64,000 nt of DNA from JALZKA01 sp963701205. GTDB lineage: Bacteria; Actinomycetota; Thermoleophilia; Solirubrobacterales; 70-9. Under the pieces are notes generated by a model, which made no database searches, had not been told where the DNA came from, and saw only the letters and a list, made by a program, of their open reading frames with translations. The stretch is from the NCBI GenBank assembly GCA_963701205.1, contig OY969575.1:2121535-2185534 (forward strand). The letters are read 5' to 3'. Positions 32,813 through 41,377 of this stretch are shown here, in pieces; positions within the stretch are counted from its first letter, which is position 1, and each line of letters starts with the position of its first letter. The position numbers were made by a program, and so were the translations under genes.

Positions 32813-33469
32813 GTGGACTCTGGGGGCTCGAACCAAAGCAGGATCCCCGCGCGCAGAATGATCATCGGGCGCGCGGCCAATCATGCCGTGGCACGCATGC
32901 CTGGCCTTTGGCCACTCCTGAGGAATCCGATGCGCCGGTTCTTTGACCGCTCCGCGGCGGAATGGGACGAGCAGACGCAAGCGGGATCCGTCGCGCACCT
33001 GGCCGCACTCGCGGCAGGCTTGCTGCACGTATCCCCCACTCCGGAGCGGGCCCTCGACATCGGGACGGGAACCGGCGAGGTAGCGCTGCTTTTGGCACGC
33101 GAATTTCCCCAGGCCAGGGTTCGTGGTGTTGATATTTCCGAATCGATGATCGCGCAGGCAAAACGAAAGGTCGGCCTTGACCCGCAGGGCCGGATCGCGT
33201 TCCGGATCGGTGACGCTTCGGACCTGCCCTGGGACGATCAATCGTTCGATCTGGTCACCCAGCTCAACGTGCCGCCGCACTTCGCGGAAGTTGCGCGCGT
33301 CCTGCGACCCAGCGGCACCGTCGTGGTCGGCGCCAGCTGGGGCCGCGACACGCCCTTCTACACCTCCCAGGGCGTTCTGGTTCGCAACTTCGATCGCGTC
33401 GGGATCAGCGAGCACGCAACCGGAACCGCTGAAGGCGGCACATTCTGGGTCGGGCGCCGCCGGCCCTGA
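32813..33469 (+). CDS. Class I SAM-dependent methyltransferase
   Basis: A 218-residue Rossmann methyltransferase: LDIGTGTGEVALLLAREFP (motif I, about 82-100), VRGVDISESMIAQAKRK (motif II), IGDASDLPWDDQSFDLV and VARVLRPSGTVVVGASWG. The first 45 residues, basic and with MRRFFDRSAAEWD, are typical of UbiE-like enzymes. GTG 32813 or ATG 32858 may start it. It leads the plus-strand run with the kinase, murT and gatD (39 bases before the kinase gene). Substrate unknown. Confidence 0.82.
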   Translation: MDSGGSNQSRIPARRMIIGRAANHAVARMPGLWPLLRNPMRRFFDRSAAEWDEQTQAGSVAHLAALAAGLLHVSPTPERALDIGTGTGEVALLLAREFPQARVRGVDISESMIAQAKRKVGLDPQGRIAFRIGDASDLPWDDQSFDLVTQLNVPPHFAEVARVLRPSGTVVVGASWGRDTPFYTSQGVLVRNFDRVGISEHATGTAEGGTFWVGRRRP

Positions 33470-33508
33470 GCGGTAAGGACGCCCGCTCAGAATAGATTTG
33501 AACGGTAG

Positions 33509-34399
33509 ATGACTGGCCCTCCACACCTTCTGCTGGTCAACCCCTCGGCAGGCGGTGGCCGCGCCGGCAAGCTCGTCGCAACTGCACGGGCCGCGCTTCG
33601 GGACGGTGGCGTCGAGCACCAGCTCATCCTCACCAAGGGCCTGGAACACGGGCGCAGCGCCGCACACGATGCCGCCGCGCACGGTCAAACCGTCATCGTC
33701 ATGAGTGGCGACGGACTGATCGGCCAGGTCGGCGGAACCCTCGCCGACATCCCCCAGGCACGGATGGGTGTGATTCCCGGGGGCCGCGGCAACGACTTTG
33801 CCCGGGTGCTGGGGATCCCCAATGACGTTGAAGAAGCCGCGGGGATCGTTGCCGCGAATCAGACTCGAACGATCGACGTTGGCGTGGTCAACGGCAAGCG
33901 GTTCCTTTGCATCGCAAGCTGTGGCTTCGACTCGGACGCCAACCGAATCGCCAACGATTCGCGAATGCGAGGGCCGCTCGTCTACGCCTACGCCGGAGTC
34001 AGGGCCCTGATCGGCTGGAAGCCGGCACGCTTCGAGCTGACGCTCGACGGCGAGCCGCTGATCGTCAGTGGCTATACCGTGGCCGCCGCCAACAGCAAGG
34101 CATACGGGGGCGGAATGTTCCTTGCGCCCGATGCTCATCTCGACGACGGGTTGCTCGATGTCGTGATGACGGCCCACGTCTCGAAACTGCGTTTCTTGAG
34201 TGGCCTTCCGTCCGTATTCAAAGGCGAGCATCTGGCCAAGCCGGAGGTGAGTGTCCGGCGCTGTCGCGAGTTGCGGATCGAGGCCGACCGGCCATTTGAC
34301 ATCTACGGCGACGGTGACGCGATCGCGAGCCTCCCTGCGACGGTCAGCGTGCTGCCGGGCGCGCTTGACGTGATCGCCCCGCCGATGGCTCCACAGTGA
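33509..34399 (+). CDS. Diacylglycerol/sphingosine kinase-family lipid kinase
   Basis: A 296-residue DAGK-catalytic-domain protein (DgkB/YegS group). LLLVNPSAGGGRAGK is the nucleotide-site strand, and GVIPGGRGNDFARVLGIP and YGGGMFLAPDAHLDDG are conserved. The usual GGDGT catalytic motif reads MSGDGLIG (S66-G-D-G-L70), two substitutions in the ATP-site loop that could alter activity. It overlaps murT by four bases. Likely role: phosphorylation of diacylglycerol recycled to phosphatidic acid, or of another lipid at the membrane. Confidence 0.82.
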   Translation: MTGPPHLLLVNPSAGGGRAGKLVATARAALRDGGVEHQLILTKGLEHGRSAAHDAAAHGQTVIVMSGDGLIGQVGGTLADIPQARMGVIPGGRGNDFARVLGIPNDVEEAAGIVAANQTRTIDVGVVNGKRFLCIASCGFDSDANRIANDSRMRGPLVYAYAGVRALIGWKPARFELTLDGEPLIVSGYTVAAANSKAYGGGMFLAPDAHLDDGLLDVVMTAHVSKLRFLSGLPSVFKGEHLAKPEVSVRRCRELRIEADRPFDIYGDGDAIASLPATVSVLPGALDVIAPPMAPQ

Positions 34400-35790
34400 C
34401 GGCCCTGGGCCCATGGTTTCGGATCAGGCGCTCGCTCGCTCGCGGATTGGGGGGCCTCAGCCGCCGCAGCGGACGCGGTGGCGGAACGACCCTGCCAGGG
34501 CGAGCATTGCTGAAGATCGCGCCTGACGCGATCGAGCGACTCGCATCGCGGCTGACGGACGGCTCGACGATCATCAGCGCGACCAACGGCAAGACAACGA
34601 CGGCCGGGATGCTCGCCTCGGCCCTCGCGGAATCGGGACGCCATCCGATCCACAACCGCGCGGGCTCGAACATGAGCTGGGGCGTTGCGACAGCGCTGCT
34701 GGAACAAACGGGTACGGAGGGACTCTTCGAGGTTGACGAGGCATGGCTGCCGGCGATGAGCACCGCGCTCGACCCTCGGCTGATCGTTCTCGGCAACCTG
34801 TTTCGTGATCAACTCGACCGCTACGGCGAGCTCGAAAGCCTGGCCGACGAATGGGCGGCGCTGGTCGCCCGTCGCCCAGAACAGGGCCTTGTACTGAACG
34901 CCGACGATCCCCTCATCGCCGACCTCGGCCGCGATCCTGATCTGGACCGTCGTGTCGGGGTCACGTTCTTTGGCGTTGAGGACAACGCTCAGGCGCTGCC
35001 CGAGCTACAACACGCCCACGACGCGAAGCATTGCCGGCGCTGCGGCGCGCCCTACGCCTACGATCGAGCGTTCCTCGGCCACCTGGGCCACTATCGCTGC
35101 CCAAGCTGCGGCGCCGACCGTCCCGTTCCGGACGTGGCCGCAACATCAGTGCGGCTTGACGGAATGAAGGGCTCAAGAGTCACAGCCACAACTCCCGCGG
35201 GCGAGGTCAGTTTTACGCTGCCACTACCCGGCCTCTACAACGTCTACAACGCACTTGCGGCGCTTGCCGCCGCCCTGCGCCTCGGAGTAACCCCGCAACA
35301 GGCGGTCGCAGGCCTTGAGAGCGTTGAGGCCTCCTTTGGTCGAGTCGAGACGATCTCCGTCGATTCGACGGCCGTGTCCATCCTCCTGATCAAAAACCCG
35401 GCCGGCACCAACGAAGTGCTCCGCACGCTTGCGCTCGAGGCAGAGCGTCGCGGCGATGCAAACAAGATCCACGTGTGGGCCGCGCTCAACGACGGCATCG
35501 CCGACGGCCGCGACGTCTCGTGGGTCTGGGATGCGGACTTCGAGTTTTTAGCGGGCAGGGTGGATCGGGTTACCTGCGCCGGCACGCGGGCCGCTGAGCT
35601 GGCGCTGCGCCTGAAATACGCTGGAGTTGAACCGGGGCTGATCCAGATCTCGCCGACGATCGAGACATCTCTTGACGCCGCGATCGCAGCGGCCGACGGC
35701 TCGCTGTTTGCCCTGCCCACCTATACCGCGCTGCTCGAGCTTCGGACCATGCTCGCCCAGCGTGGCCTGGTCAAGGCCTACTGGGAATGA
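34396..35790 (+). CDS. murT: Lipid II isoglutaminyl synthase, ligase subunit MurT
   Basis: A 464-residue Mur-ligase-like ATPase that, with GatD, amidates the D-glutamate of lipid II. Walker loop SATNGKTTT lies at 61-69. The MurT-specific zinc ribbon has C213/C216 (CRRCG) and C235/C238 (CPSCG). The C-terminal MurT (DUF1727-type) domain has NDGIADGRDVSWVWD. Translationally coupled to the lipid kinase upstream (GTGA) and to a methyltransferase downstream (ATGA). murT and gatD are usually adjacent; here one gene lies between. Confidence 0.93.
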   Translation: MTALGPWFRIRRSLARGLGGLSRRSGRGGGTTLPGRALLKIAPDAIERLASRLTDGSTIISATNGKTTTAGMLASALAESGRHPIHNRAGSNMSWGVATALLEQTGTEGLFEVDEAWLPAMSTALDPRLIVLGNLFRDQLDRYGELESLADEWAALVARRPEQGLVLNADDPLIADLGRDPDLDRRVGVTFFGVEDNAQALPELQHAHDAKHCRRCGAPYAYDRAFLGHLGHYRCPSCGADRPVPDVAATSVRLDGMKGSRVTATTPAGEVSFTLPLPGLYNVYNALAALAAALRLGVTPQQAVAGLESVEASFGRVETISVDSTAVSILLIKNPAGTNEVLRTLALEAERRGDANKIHVWAALNDGIADGRDVSWVWDADFEFLAGRVDRVTCAGTRAAELALRLKYAGVEPGLIQISPTIETSLDAAIAAADGSLFALPTYTALLELRTMLAQRGLVKAYWE

Positions 35791-36545
35791 GGACGACGCT
35801 CGACAACACCCGCCTCGAGGTCATCTGGCATGACGTCGAGTGCGGTGCCTATGCCGATGACCACGAAATCTGGGCAGCGCTGGCCGAGGCCGCGCGTGCC
35901 CCGGGTGTGCTGGAGATCGGGTGTGGAACCGGCCGCGTTGGACTTGACCTGGCACGACGAGGCCATTCGGTGCTTGGCATCGACCGCGAGGCTGCATTCG
36001 TCGCGACTGCAAGCTCGCGCGCCGCCGAGCACGGCCTCGACCGGTTCCGGGCCATGACTGCCGATGCCAGGGAGTTGACGATCGAGGATCGCTTCGGCCT
36101 TGCCGTTTTGCCGATGCAGCTACTGCAGCTCTTTGGGGAGCGACACGACCGCGCCCGGCTACTGCTCGCTGCACGCAGGCACCTTGTTTCAGGTGGGCAC
36201 CTCGCCGCAGCGATCATCGAAGGCGCTCCGTTGGCTGGGCGGGTCGGCAGCGAGTATGAGTCAGCGCTCCCCGATGTCGCGGAGATCGATGGCTGGGTGT
36301 ACTCGAGCCTGCCGCTTGAGGTATCTGTGGCAGGGGACGAGATGGTTATCACCAGGCTGCGGCAGGTAGTCGCACCAGGCGGTGATTTGTCGGAGTGCGT
36401 CGATCGCACCCGACTTGCGGTTCTGACCAGCGCGGAGCTCATTTCCGATGCCGCTGAGATCGGCCTTGATTGCGTCGCCAGCCACGCGATCGCCGACAGC
36501 CCGGACCACGTGGGCTCCACCGTGCTCGTGATGGAGGCGCGATGA
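35787..36545 (+). CDS. SAM-dependent methyltransferase inserted between murT and gatD
   Basis: A 252-residue class I methyltransferase: VLEIGCGTGRVGLDLARRG (about 41-59), VLGIDREAAFVATA, then AVLPMQLLQLF and a beta-rich C-terminal part. Both ends overlap neighbours by 4 bases (ATGA on each side), so its translation is tied to MurT and GatD. The place suggests a role in cell-wall precursor metabolism or regulation, by context only. No sign of foreign codon use. Confidence 0.85.
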   Translation: MRTTLDNTRLEVIWHDVECGAYADDHEIWAALAEAARAPGVLEIGCGTGRVGLDLARRGHSVLGIDREAAFVATASSRAAEHGLDRFRAMTADARELTIEDRFGLAVLPMQLLQLFGERHDRARLLLAARRHLVSGGHLAAAIIEGAPLAGRVGSEYESALPDVAEIDGWVYSSLPLEVSVAGDEMVITRLRQVVAPGGDLSECVDRTRLAVLTSAELISDAAEIGLDCVASHAIADSPDHVGSTVLVMEAR

Positions 36546-37279
36546 GCACGCTGCGCCTGCTCACGCTCTATCCGGAGCAGATGAACATCTATGCCGACCG
36601 CGGCAACATCCTCTTTCTCAAGCGCCGTTGCGAGTGGCGGGGAATCACGTTCGAACACTCCGCCGCCGGTCCCGGGGACGCAATCGACGCGGGTGCCCAC
36701 GACCTGATCTACATCGGCGGCGGTCAGGATCGCGACCAGCGGCTCGTGGCCGCGGATCTCGTCGCCACCAAGCGCCAGGCGATTGCCGAAGCGGTCGCTG
36801 ATGGCGCCGCGGTTTTGGCAGTGTGCGGCGGCTATCAACTTCTCGGCCACAGCTACCAGCTGGGCGATGAGCGAATCGAGGGACTCGGGGTCGCCGACTT
36901 GGAAACCGTCCGCGAGGCTGGACCACGTCTGATCGGCAACGTGGCGATCGATGTCGATCTGGGTTCCGGCCAACAGACGCTTGCGGGCTTCGAGAACCAT
37001 GGCGGCAGGACCTATCTCGGCACCGCCGCTACGCCGCTTGGGAAGGTGCTCAAGGGACACGGAAACAACGGCCAGGACGGGTTCGAGGGCGTCCGGAAAC
37101 ACAACCTGATCGGCACCTACCTACATGGCCCCCTACTCCCGAAGAACGCGTGGCTCGCCGATCGCTTGATCCAGATTGCGATCGGCCGGCATCAGGGAGC
37201 TGAGCCCGAGCTTGAGTTACTCGACGACACCTTTGAAGCTGCGGCTCACGCAGGAGCCCGCGCAGCTGCCCTCGACTGA
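36542..37279 (+). CDS. gatD: Lipid II isoglutaminyl synthase, glutaminase subunit GatD
   Basis: A 245-residue class I glutamine amidotransferase that supplies ammonia to MurT. Nucleophile C95 (AVCGGYQLLGHSY) and catalytic H195 (GTYLHGPLLPKN) are present, at the positions known for Staphylococcus GatD (C94, H189). N-terminus LTLYPEQMNIYADRGNILFL matches the family and fixes ATG 36542. Its TGA is directly followed by the dut stop on the other strand (TGATCA). Confidence 0.94.
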   Translation: MSTLRLLTLYPEQMNIYADRGNILFLKRRCEWRGITFEHSAAGPGDAIDAGAHDLIYIGGGQDRDQRLVAADLVATKRQAIAEAVADGAAVLAVCGGYQLLGHSYQLGDERIEGLGVADLETVREAGPRLIGNVAIDVDLGSGQQTLAGFENHGGRTYLGTAATPLGKVLKGHGNNGQDGFEGVRKHNLIGTYLHGPLLPKNAWLADRLIQIAIGRHQGAEPELELLDDTFEAAAHAGARAAALD

Positions 37280-37711
37280 TCAGCGCCCGCTCGAGCCGAA
37301 CCCGGCCACGCCTCGCTCGGACAGGGTCAACTGCGGCGCCTCAATCACGGCGGCCGCGGCAAACGGCGTGATCAAGAGCTGCGCAATCCGATCCCCGACG
37401 GCCACGTCGAACGTGGCGCTCAGGTCGGTGTTGATCAACAGTACGCGGACTTCGCCCCGGTAGCCGGAGTCAATCAGCCCAGGCGAGTTGACAAGCGTCA
37501 CCCCATGCTTGGCCGCAAGCCCCGATCGCGGCAAGACCAGGCCCGCATGCTCCTCCGGAATCTCCACGGCAATCCCGGTGCCGACTGCGGCGCGCTCCCC
37601 CGCTTCGAGCCTGACGCTCTCAGCCGCGTACAGATCAAGTCCCGCATCGCCCGCGTGGGCGCGGGTCGGAAGAATCGCTCCCTCGCTCAAGCGGCTGACA
37701 ACGAGCTCCAT
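37280..37711 (-). CDS. dut: dUTP diphosphatase
   Basis: A 143-residue homotrimeric dUTPase, cleaving dUTP to dUMP and pyrophosphate and keeping uracil out of DNA. All five motifs are visible: HAGDAGLDLYA (1), PRSGLAAKHGV (2), GLIDSGYRGEV (3), DRIAQLLI (4) and RGVAGFGSSGR (5). Length is normal. It is immediately convergent with gatD and 20 bases after hflX. Confidence 0.95.
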   Translation of the reverse strand: MELVVSRLSEGAILPTRAHAGDAGLDLYAAESVRLEAGERAAVGTGIAVEIPEEHAGLVLPRSGLAAKHGVTLVNSPGLIDSGYRGEVRVLLINTDLSATFDVAVGDRIAQLLITPFAAAAVIEAPQLTLSERGVAGFGSSGR

Positions 37712-37731
37712 CGGCCGAGGGTATCGAGCCC

Positions 37732-39078
37732 CTAGTGCGCGCGAGAGCCGTTGACCGCAAACTCCGCGAAGCGGTGCACAAGGGCCGCCGGAACGCGGGC
37801 CTTGACCAGGACGCCGTCGGCACGCTCAGACCGCTTGAGGTCGCCAGCAAGCTCGTAGAGCTCGGCCAGCCGGGCGCCTTCGGCGTACGGGACCAGCAAC
37901 TCCATCTCCGTCAGCGTACGGTCGAACTCGGCCGCGATCCTGTCGCGCAGCTCGTCCATGCCCTCCCCGGTGTGGGCCGAGATGCCCACAACGTCGGAAC
38001 GACCAACCAGGAGGCGCTGGCGCTCATCGTCGTCCAGCAAATCGATCTTGTTGAAGACCAGCAAGCGGGGCTGCTCCGACGCACCCATTTCCTCGAGCAC
38101 GGATTCGACCGCCGCGATCGACCCAGCCCGGGCGCCATCGTCCTCGGATGCGTCAACCACGTGGACGATCAGGTCGGCCAGGCGGGTTTCCTCAAGAGTG
38201 GCCTTGAACGCGCTCACCAACTGATGCGGGAGCTTGCGAATGAAGCCGACCGTGTCGGTCACCAGGTACGGCCGGCCATCGTGCTCGTATTGCCGCGTCG
38301 TCGGGTCAAGGGTCTCGAAGAGCCTTGACCCAACACTGACGCCCGCGCCCGTCAGGGCGTTCAAGGTCGTTGACTTGCCGGCGTTTGTGTAGCCGGCGAG
38401 GGCCACGGCGGGGACGGCTGCTGACTCACGGCGTGTCCGCATGGTCTCGCGACCGCGTTCGAGCTTTTCAAGGCGCCGTCGCAGCGCGGTGATGCGGTCG
38501 CGGGCCAAGCGTCGGTCGGTCTCAATCTGGGACTCGCCCGGACCTCGCGTACCGATGCCTCCATCCATGCGTCCGGCGCCCAGGCGTTCGAGGTGGGTCC
38601 ACAGGCCCCGCATGCGGGCGAGGTTGTATTGCAGCTGGGCGAGTTCCACTTGGAGTTTGCCCTCAGCCGAATGGGCGTGGTCGGCAAAAATGTCGAGGAT
38701 CACGGCAGTCCGGTCGATCACGGGCGTATCGAGGGTGGCCTCCAAGTTGCGCTCCTGGCGTGGCGCAAGCTCGTCATCGCAGGCGACCACGTTCGCCCCC
38801 GACTCGGCGATCAGCGCCTTCAGCTCCTCAAGCTTGCCGCGCCCGAAGTAGCGATCTGGATCGGGATCGGCACGGACCTGGACCAGCTCAGCCGCCGTCG
38901 CCACTCCAGCGGTCCGCAGCAGCTCCTTGAGCTCAGCAAGGGGATCGGCGCCGTCGCCTCCGGGATCGGGCAGGGCGCCAATCGCTACCGCGCGCTGGCG
39001 GGCGCGGCGGTTTTGCACGCCAGCCCCATTCGCAGCGTCTGACTCCGCCGTCCGGCCGTTGCGTCCTCGCTCCTGCAC
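37732..39078 (-). CDS. hflX: GTPase HflX
   Basis: A 448-residue ribosome-splitting GTPase. The N-terminal HflX domain has FGRGKLEELKALI and GTRGPGESQIETDRR. A coiled-coil-like segment leads to the G domain: VALAGYTNAGKSTTLNALTG (G1, about 225-243), DTVGFIRKLPHQLV (G3), FNKIDLL (G4) and SAHTGEG (G5). The first 40 residues are Arg/Ala-rich and may vary. GTG start. In many actinobacteria hflX follows miaB-miaA-dapF; here it is separated by dapL and an epimerase. Confidence 0.94.
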   Translation of the reverse strand: MQERGRNGRTAESDAANGAGVQNRRARQRAVAIGALPDPGGDGADPLAELKELLRTAGVATAAELVQVRADPDPDRYFGRGKLEELKALIAESGANVVACDDELAPRQERNLEATLDTPVIDRTAVILDIFADHAHSAEGKLQVELAQLQYNLARMRGLWTHLERLGAGRMDGGIGTRGPGESQIETDRRLARDRITALRRRLEKLERGRETMRTRRESAAVPAVALAGYTNAGKSTTLNALTGAGVSVGSRLFETLDPTTRQYEHDGRPYLVTDTVGFIRKLPHQLVSAFKATLEETRLADLIVHVVDASEDDGARAGSIAAVESVLEEMGASEQPRLLVFNKIDLLDDDERQRLLVGRSDVVGISAHTGEGMDELRDRIAAEFDRTLTEMELLVPYAEGARLAELYELAGDLKRSERADGVLVKARVPAALVHRFAEFAVNGSRAH

Positions 39079-39180
39079 CCGATCGATTGTAGGACGATGC
39101 GAAAGTCCGCCCGCGCGCGGGCACTCAACGGCCGGTACCGCGCATCCTCAGCGTTTCAGCCAGCTAGGGTCTGCGCCGCA

Positions 39181-40164
39181 GTGAAGGTCTTTCTTACCGG
39201 CGGAACGGGATTCATCGGCGGCCATGTCGCCGGTTTGCTGCGCGCCCGGGGCGACAGCGTCGTCGCGCTCGTGCGGACCCCTGCGAAAGCGGCTGAGCTT
39301 GAGCGCCTTGGCGTTGAACTCGTGCCTGGCGCCATCGACGACCGGACCGCTTTGGCCGCCGCGATGGTGGGCGTGGACGCCGTGATCCATGGCGCGGCCA
39401 TCTATGAGGTAGGCGTCGCCGAGGGCCGCCGCAAAGCGCTGCAAGCCGCAAACATCGAGGGCACGCGCAACGTGCTCGGTGCCGCCCTCGACGCAGGCGT
39501 TCGTCGCTCCCTTTACGTATCAACGGTCGGCGCGTTCGGAAACACCCATGGCAAGGTCGTTGACGAGAGCTATGAGCACCCCGGCCACGAGTTCAGCTCC
39601 TACTACGAGGAGACGAAGTACCGCGCTCACCAGGTTGCCAAGGAGCTGATCGATGCTGGACTGGCGTGCGTGATCGTCCAGCCCACTGCCGTTTACGGCC
39701 CCGATGACCATTCCGCGATCGGTAAGCAAATCCTTGACTTCGCGCGGGGTCGCATGCCCTTTGTGCCGTTTCCGAACCTCGGACTCAACATGGTCCACGT
39801 CGAGGACGTTGCCGCGGGGATCGTCGCGGCCCTGGACCGGGGCCGCGACGGCGAGGCTTATGTCCTTGCCGGCGACAACCTCACGATGCGAGAGCTAATG
39901 GACGAGGTTGCCGACGTCGCCGGCACGCGCAAGCCCATCGCCAACGTGCCAACGGCAATCCTCAAGGCGCTCGCGCCCTTCGGGCCGATCATCGGCAAGC
40001 TCGCGGGGCAGCCGCCGAACATGCGTGAGCTGATTTCAGCCTCCGACGGTGTCACGCTGTGGACCACGGCCGCCAAGGCCGGGGAAGAGCTTGGGTTCGA
40101 GTCACGGCCGCTCGCGGATGGCCTGCGCCAAACCCTCACAGGCGAGGGTGTCGGCCAAGGCTGA
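39181..40164 (+). CDS. NAD-dependent epimerase/dehydratase (extended SDR)
   Basis: A 327-residue Rossmann enzyme: VFLTGGTGFIGGHVAGLL (TGxxGxxG, residues 3-20), VIHGAAIYEV and the catalytic pair region YYEETKYRAHQVAKE (YxxxK) with SxxG in STVGAFG. Resembles dihydroflavonol 4-reductase-like or hopanoid-associated sugar epimerase enzymes (LYVSTVGAFG, VQPTAVYGP). GTG 39181 matches the Rossmann start; the open frame upstream is not family-like. Substrate unknown. Convergent with dapL, one base apart. Confidence 0.87.
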   Translation: MKVFLTGGTGFIGGHVAGLLRARGDSVVALVRTPAKAAELERLGVELVPGAIDDRTALAAAMVGVDAVIHGAAIYEVGVAEGRRKALQAANIEGTRNVLGAALDAGVRRSLYVSTVGAFGNTHGKVVDESYEHPGHEFSSYYEETKYRAHQVAKELIDAGLACVIVQPTAVYGPDDHSAIGKQILDFARGRMPFVPFPNLGLNMVHVEDVAAGIVAALDRGRDGEAYVLAGDNLTMRELMDEVADVAGTRKPIANVPTAILKALAPFGPIIGKLAGQPPNMRELISASDGVTLWTTAAKAGEELGFESRPLADGLRQTLTGEGVGQG

Positions 40165-40165
40165 C

Positions 40166-41338
40166 CTACTTGGTGAGGTGCTTGCGCATCCGCTCGACGG
40201 CTTCGCTGATCAACTCGTCCGGCGTCGTCAGCGAGATGCGAAAGAAGCCCTCCCCGGAAGGTCCGTACATCGACCCCGGTGAGACGATCACCGCCGCTTC
40301 TTCGAGTGCCAGCTCGGCAAAGCTGGTCGAGGTGTGCTCGTCAGGCACCGGAGCCCAAACGTAGATCGTCCCCTTTGGCGCTTCGACCTGAACGCCGATA
40401 TCGCGCAGGGCGGCGACGACGAGGTCCCGGCGACGTGCGTAAACGGCGTTCATTGCCGTCACCGGCTCCGATCCTCCGTTGAGCGCCGCCACGCCCGCCA
40501 GCTGGACCGCTTCGAACAGGCCCGAATCGACGTTCGTCTTCAGGCGCCAGTAGGTCTGGATTGCATCCGCGTTGCCGAGAACGGCGGCACACCGCCAGCC
40601 GGTCATGTTGAAGCCCTTTGAAAGCGAGAAGACTTCGACGCCTACCTCCTTGGCGCCCGGCGTGGCGAGGAAGCTGGGGGCTACATATCCGTCGTAGGTT
40701 GTCTCCGAATAGGCGTTGTCGTGCACGACCAGGATCTCGTGCTCCCTGGCCAACTCGACCACCCGCTCGAAGAGTCCATCGGGCGCGACCGCTCCGGTTG
40801 GATTGTTCGGGTAGTTGAGGAACATGAGTCGGGCACAGCTGAGCGCCTCGTCGCTGATCGCGTCAAGGTCAGGCGCGAATCCGAGCTCGGGCACGAGCGG
40901 CAGCACCTCAGGCGTGGCGCCGGCAAGAATCGGGCCGCCCGTGTAGACCGGATACCCGGGATCCGAGGCCAAGGCGACATCGCCTGGGTCCAAGAAGGCG
41001 AAGCAAAGGTTGTAAATGCACTCCTTGGCACCAATTGCGGGGATGACCTCGGATTCCGGGTCAATCGCGACCCCGAACCTGCGGTCATAGAAATCGCTGA
41101 AAGCCCGGCGAAACTCCTCGCGGCCGCGGTTGGACGGGTAATGGTGGGTTGACGGGTCGGCGATCGCCGCTTCCATCGCAGCCACGATGTGCGGGTAGGT
41201 GGGCGTATCCGGATCGCCGATCCCGAGGCTGATGACATCGATCCCTGCCGCGCGCTTGGCCGCCACCTTACGTTCAAGTTCCGCGAACATGTAGGGCGGC
41301 ATCGCCTCAAGGCGCTTGGACGGATCGGTCAGGGACAT
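40166..41338 (-). CDS. dapL: LL-diaminopimelate aminotransferase-type PLP enzyme
   Basis: A 390-residue class I/II aminotransferase, by context the DapL that converts tetrahydrodipicolinate to LL-DAP in one step. MPPYMFAELERKVAAKRAAG at the start, SLGIGDPDTPTYPHIV, LNYPNNPTGAVA, VVHDNAYSE and the PLP lysine in SLSKGFNMTGWR fit DapL/AspC-like fold type I. The ATG is preceded by AAAGGA, a good ribosome site. Last gene of miaB-miaA-dapF-dapL on the minus strand. Alternative: another group aminotransferase; dapD, dapC and dapE are not seen here. Confidence 0.86.
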   Translation of the reverse strand: MSLTDPSKRLEAMPPYMFAELERKVAAKRAAGIDVISLGIGDPDTPTYPHIVAAMEAAIADPSTHHYPSNRGREEFRRAFSDFYDRRFGVAIDPESEVIPAIGAKECIYNLCFAFLDPGDVALASDPGYPVYTGGPILAGATPEVLPLVPELGFAPDLDAISDEALSCARLMFLNYPNNPTGAVAPDGLFERVVELAREHEILVVHDNAYSETTYDGYVAPSFLATPGAKEVGVEVFSLSKGFNMTGWRCAAVLGNADAIQTYWRLKTNVDSGLFEAVQLAGVAALNGGSEPVTAMNAVYARRRDLVVAALRDIGVQVEAPKGTIYVWAPVPDEHTSTSFAELALEEAAVIVSPGSMYGPSGEGFFRISLTTPDELISEAVERMRKHLTK

Positions 41339-41377
41339 GGTTCCTTTCGGGGCTGCCTGCGGGTTGCGTGAGGGTAT

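Noticed and set aside
32774..34414. Minus-strand extension of the cyclophilin frame
   Set aside because: The signal peptide and lipobox begin at 32773; the extension lies opposite the methyltransferase and lipid kinase genes.
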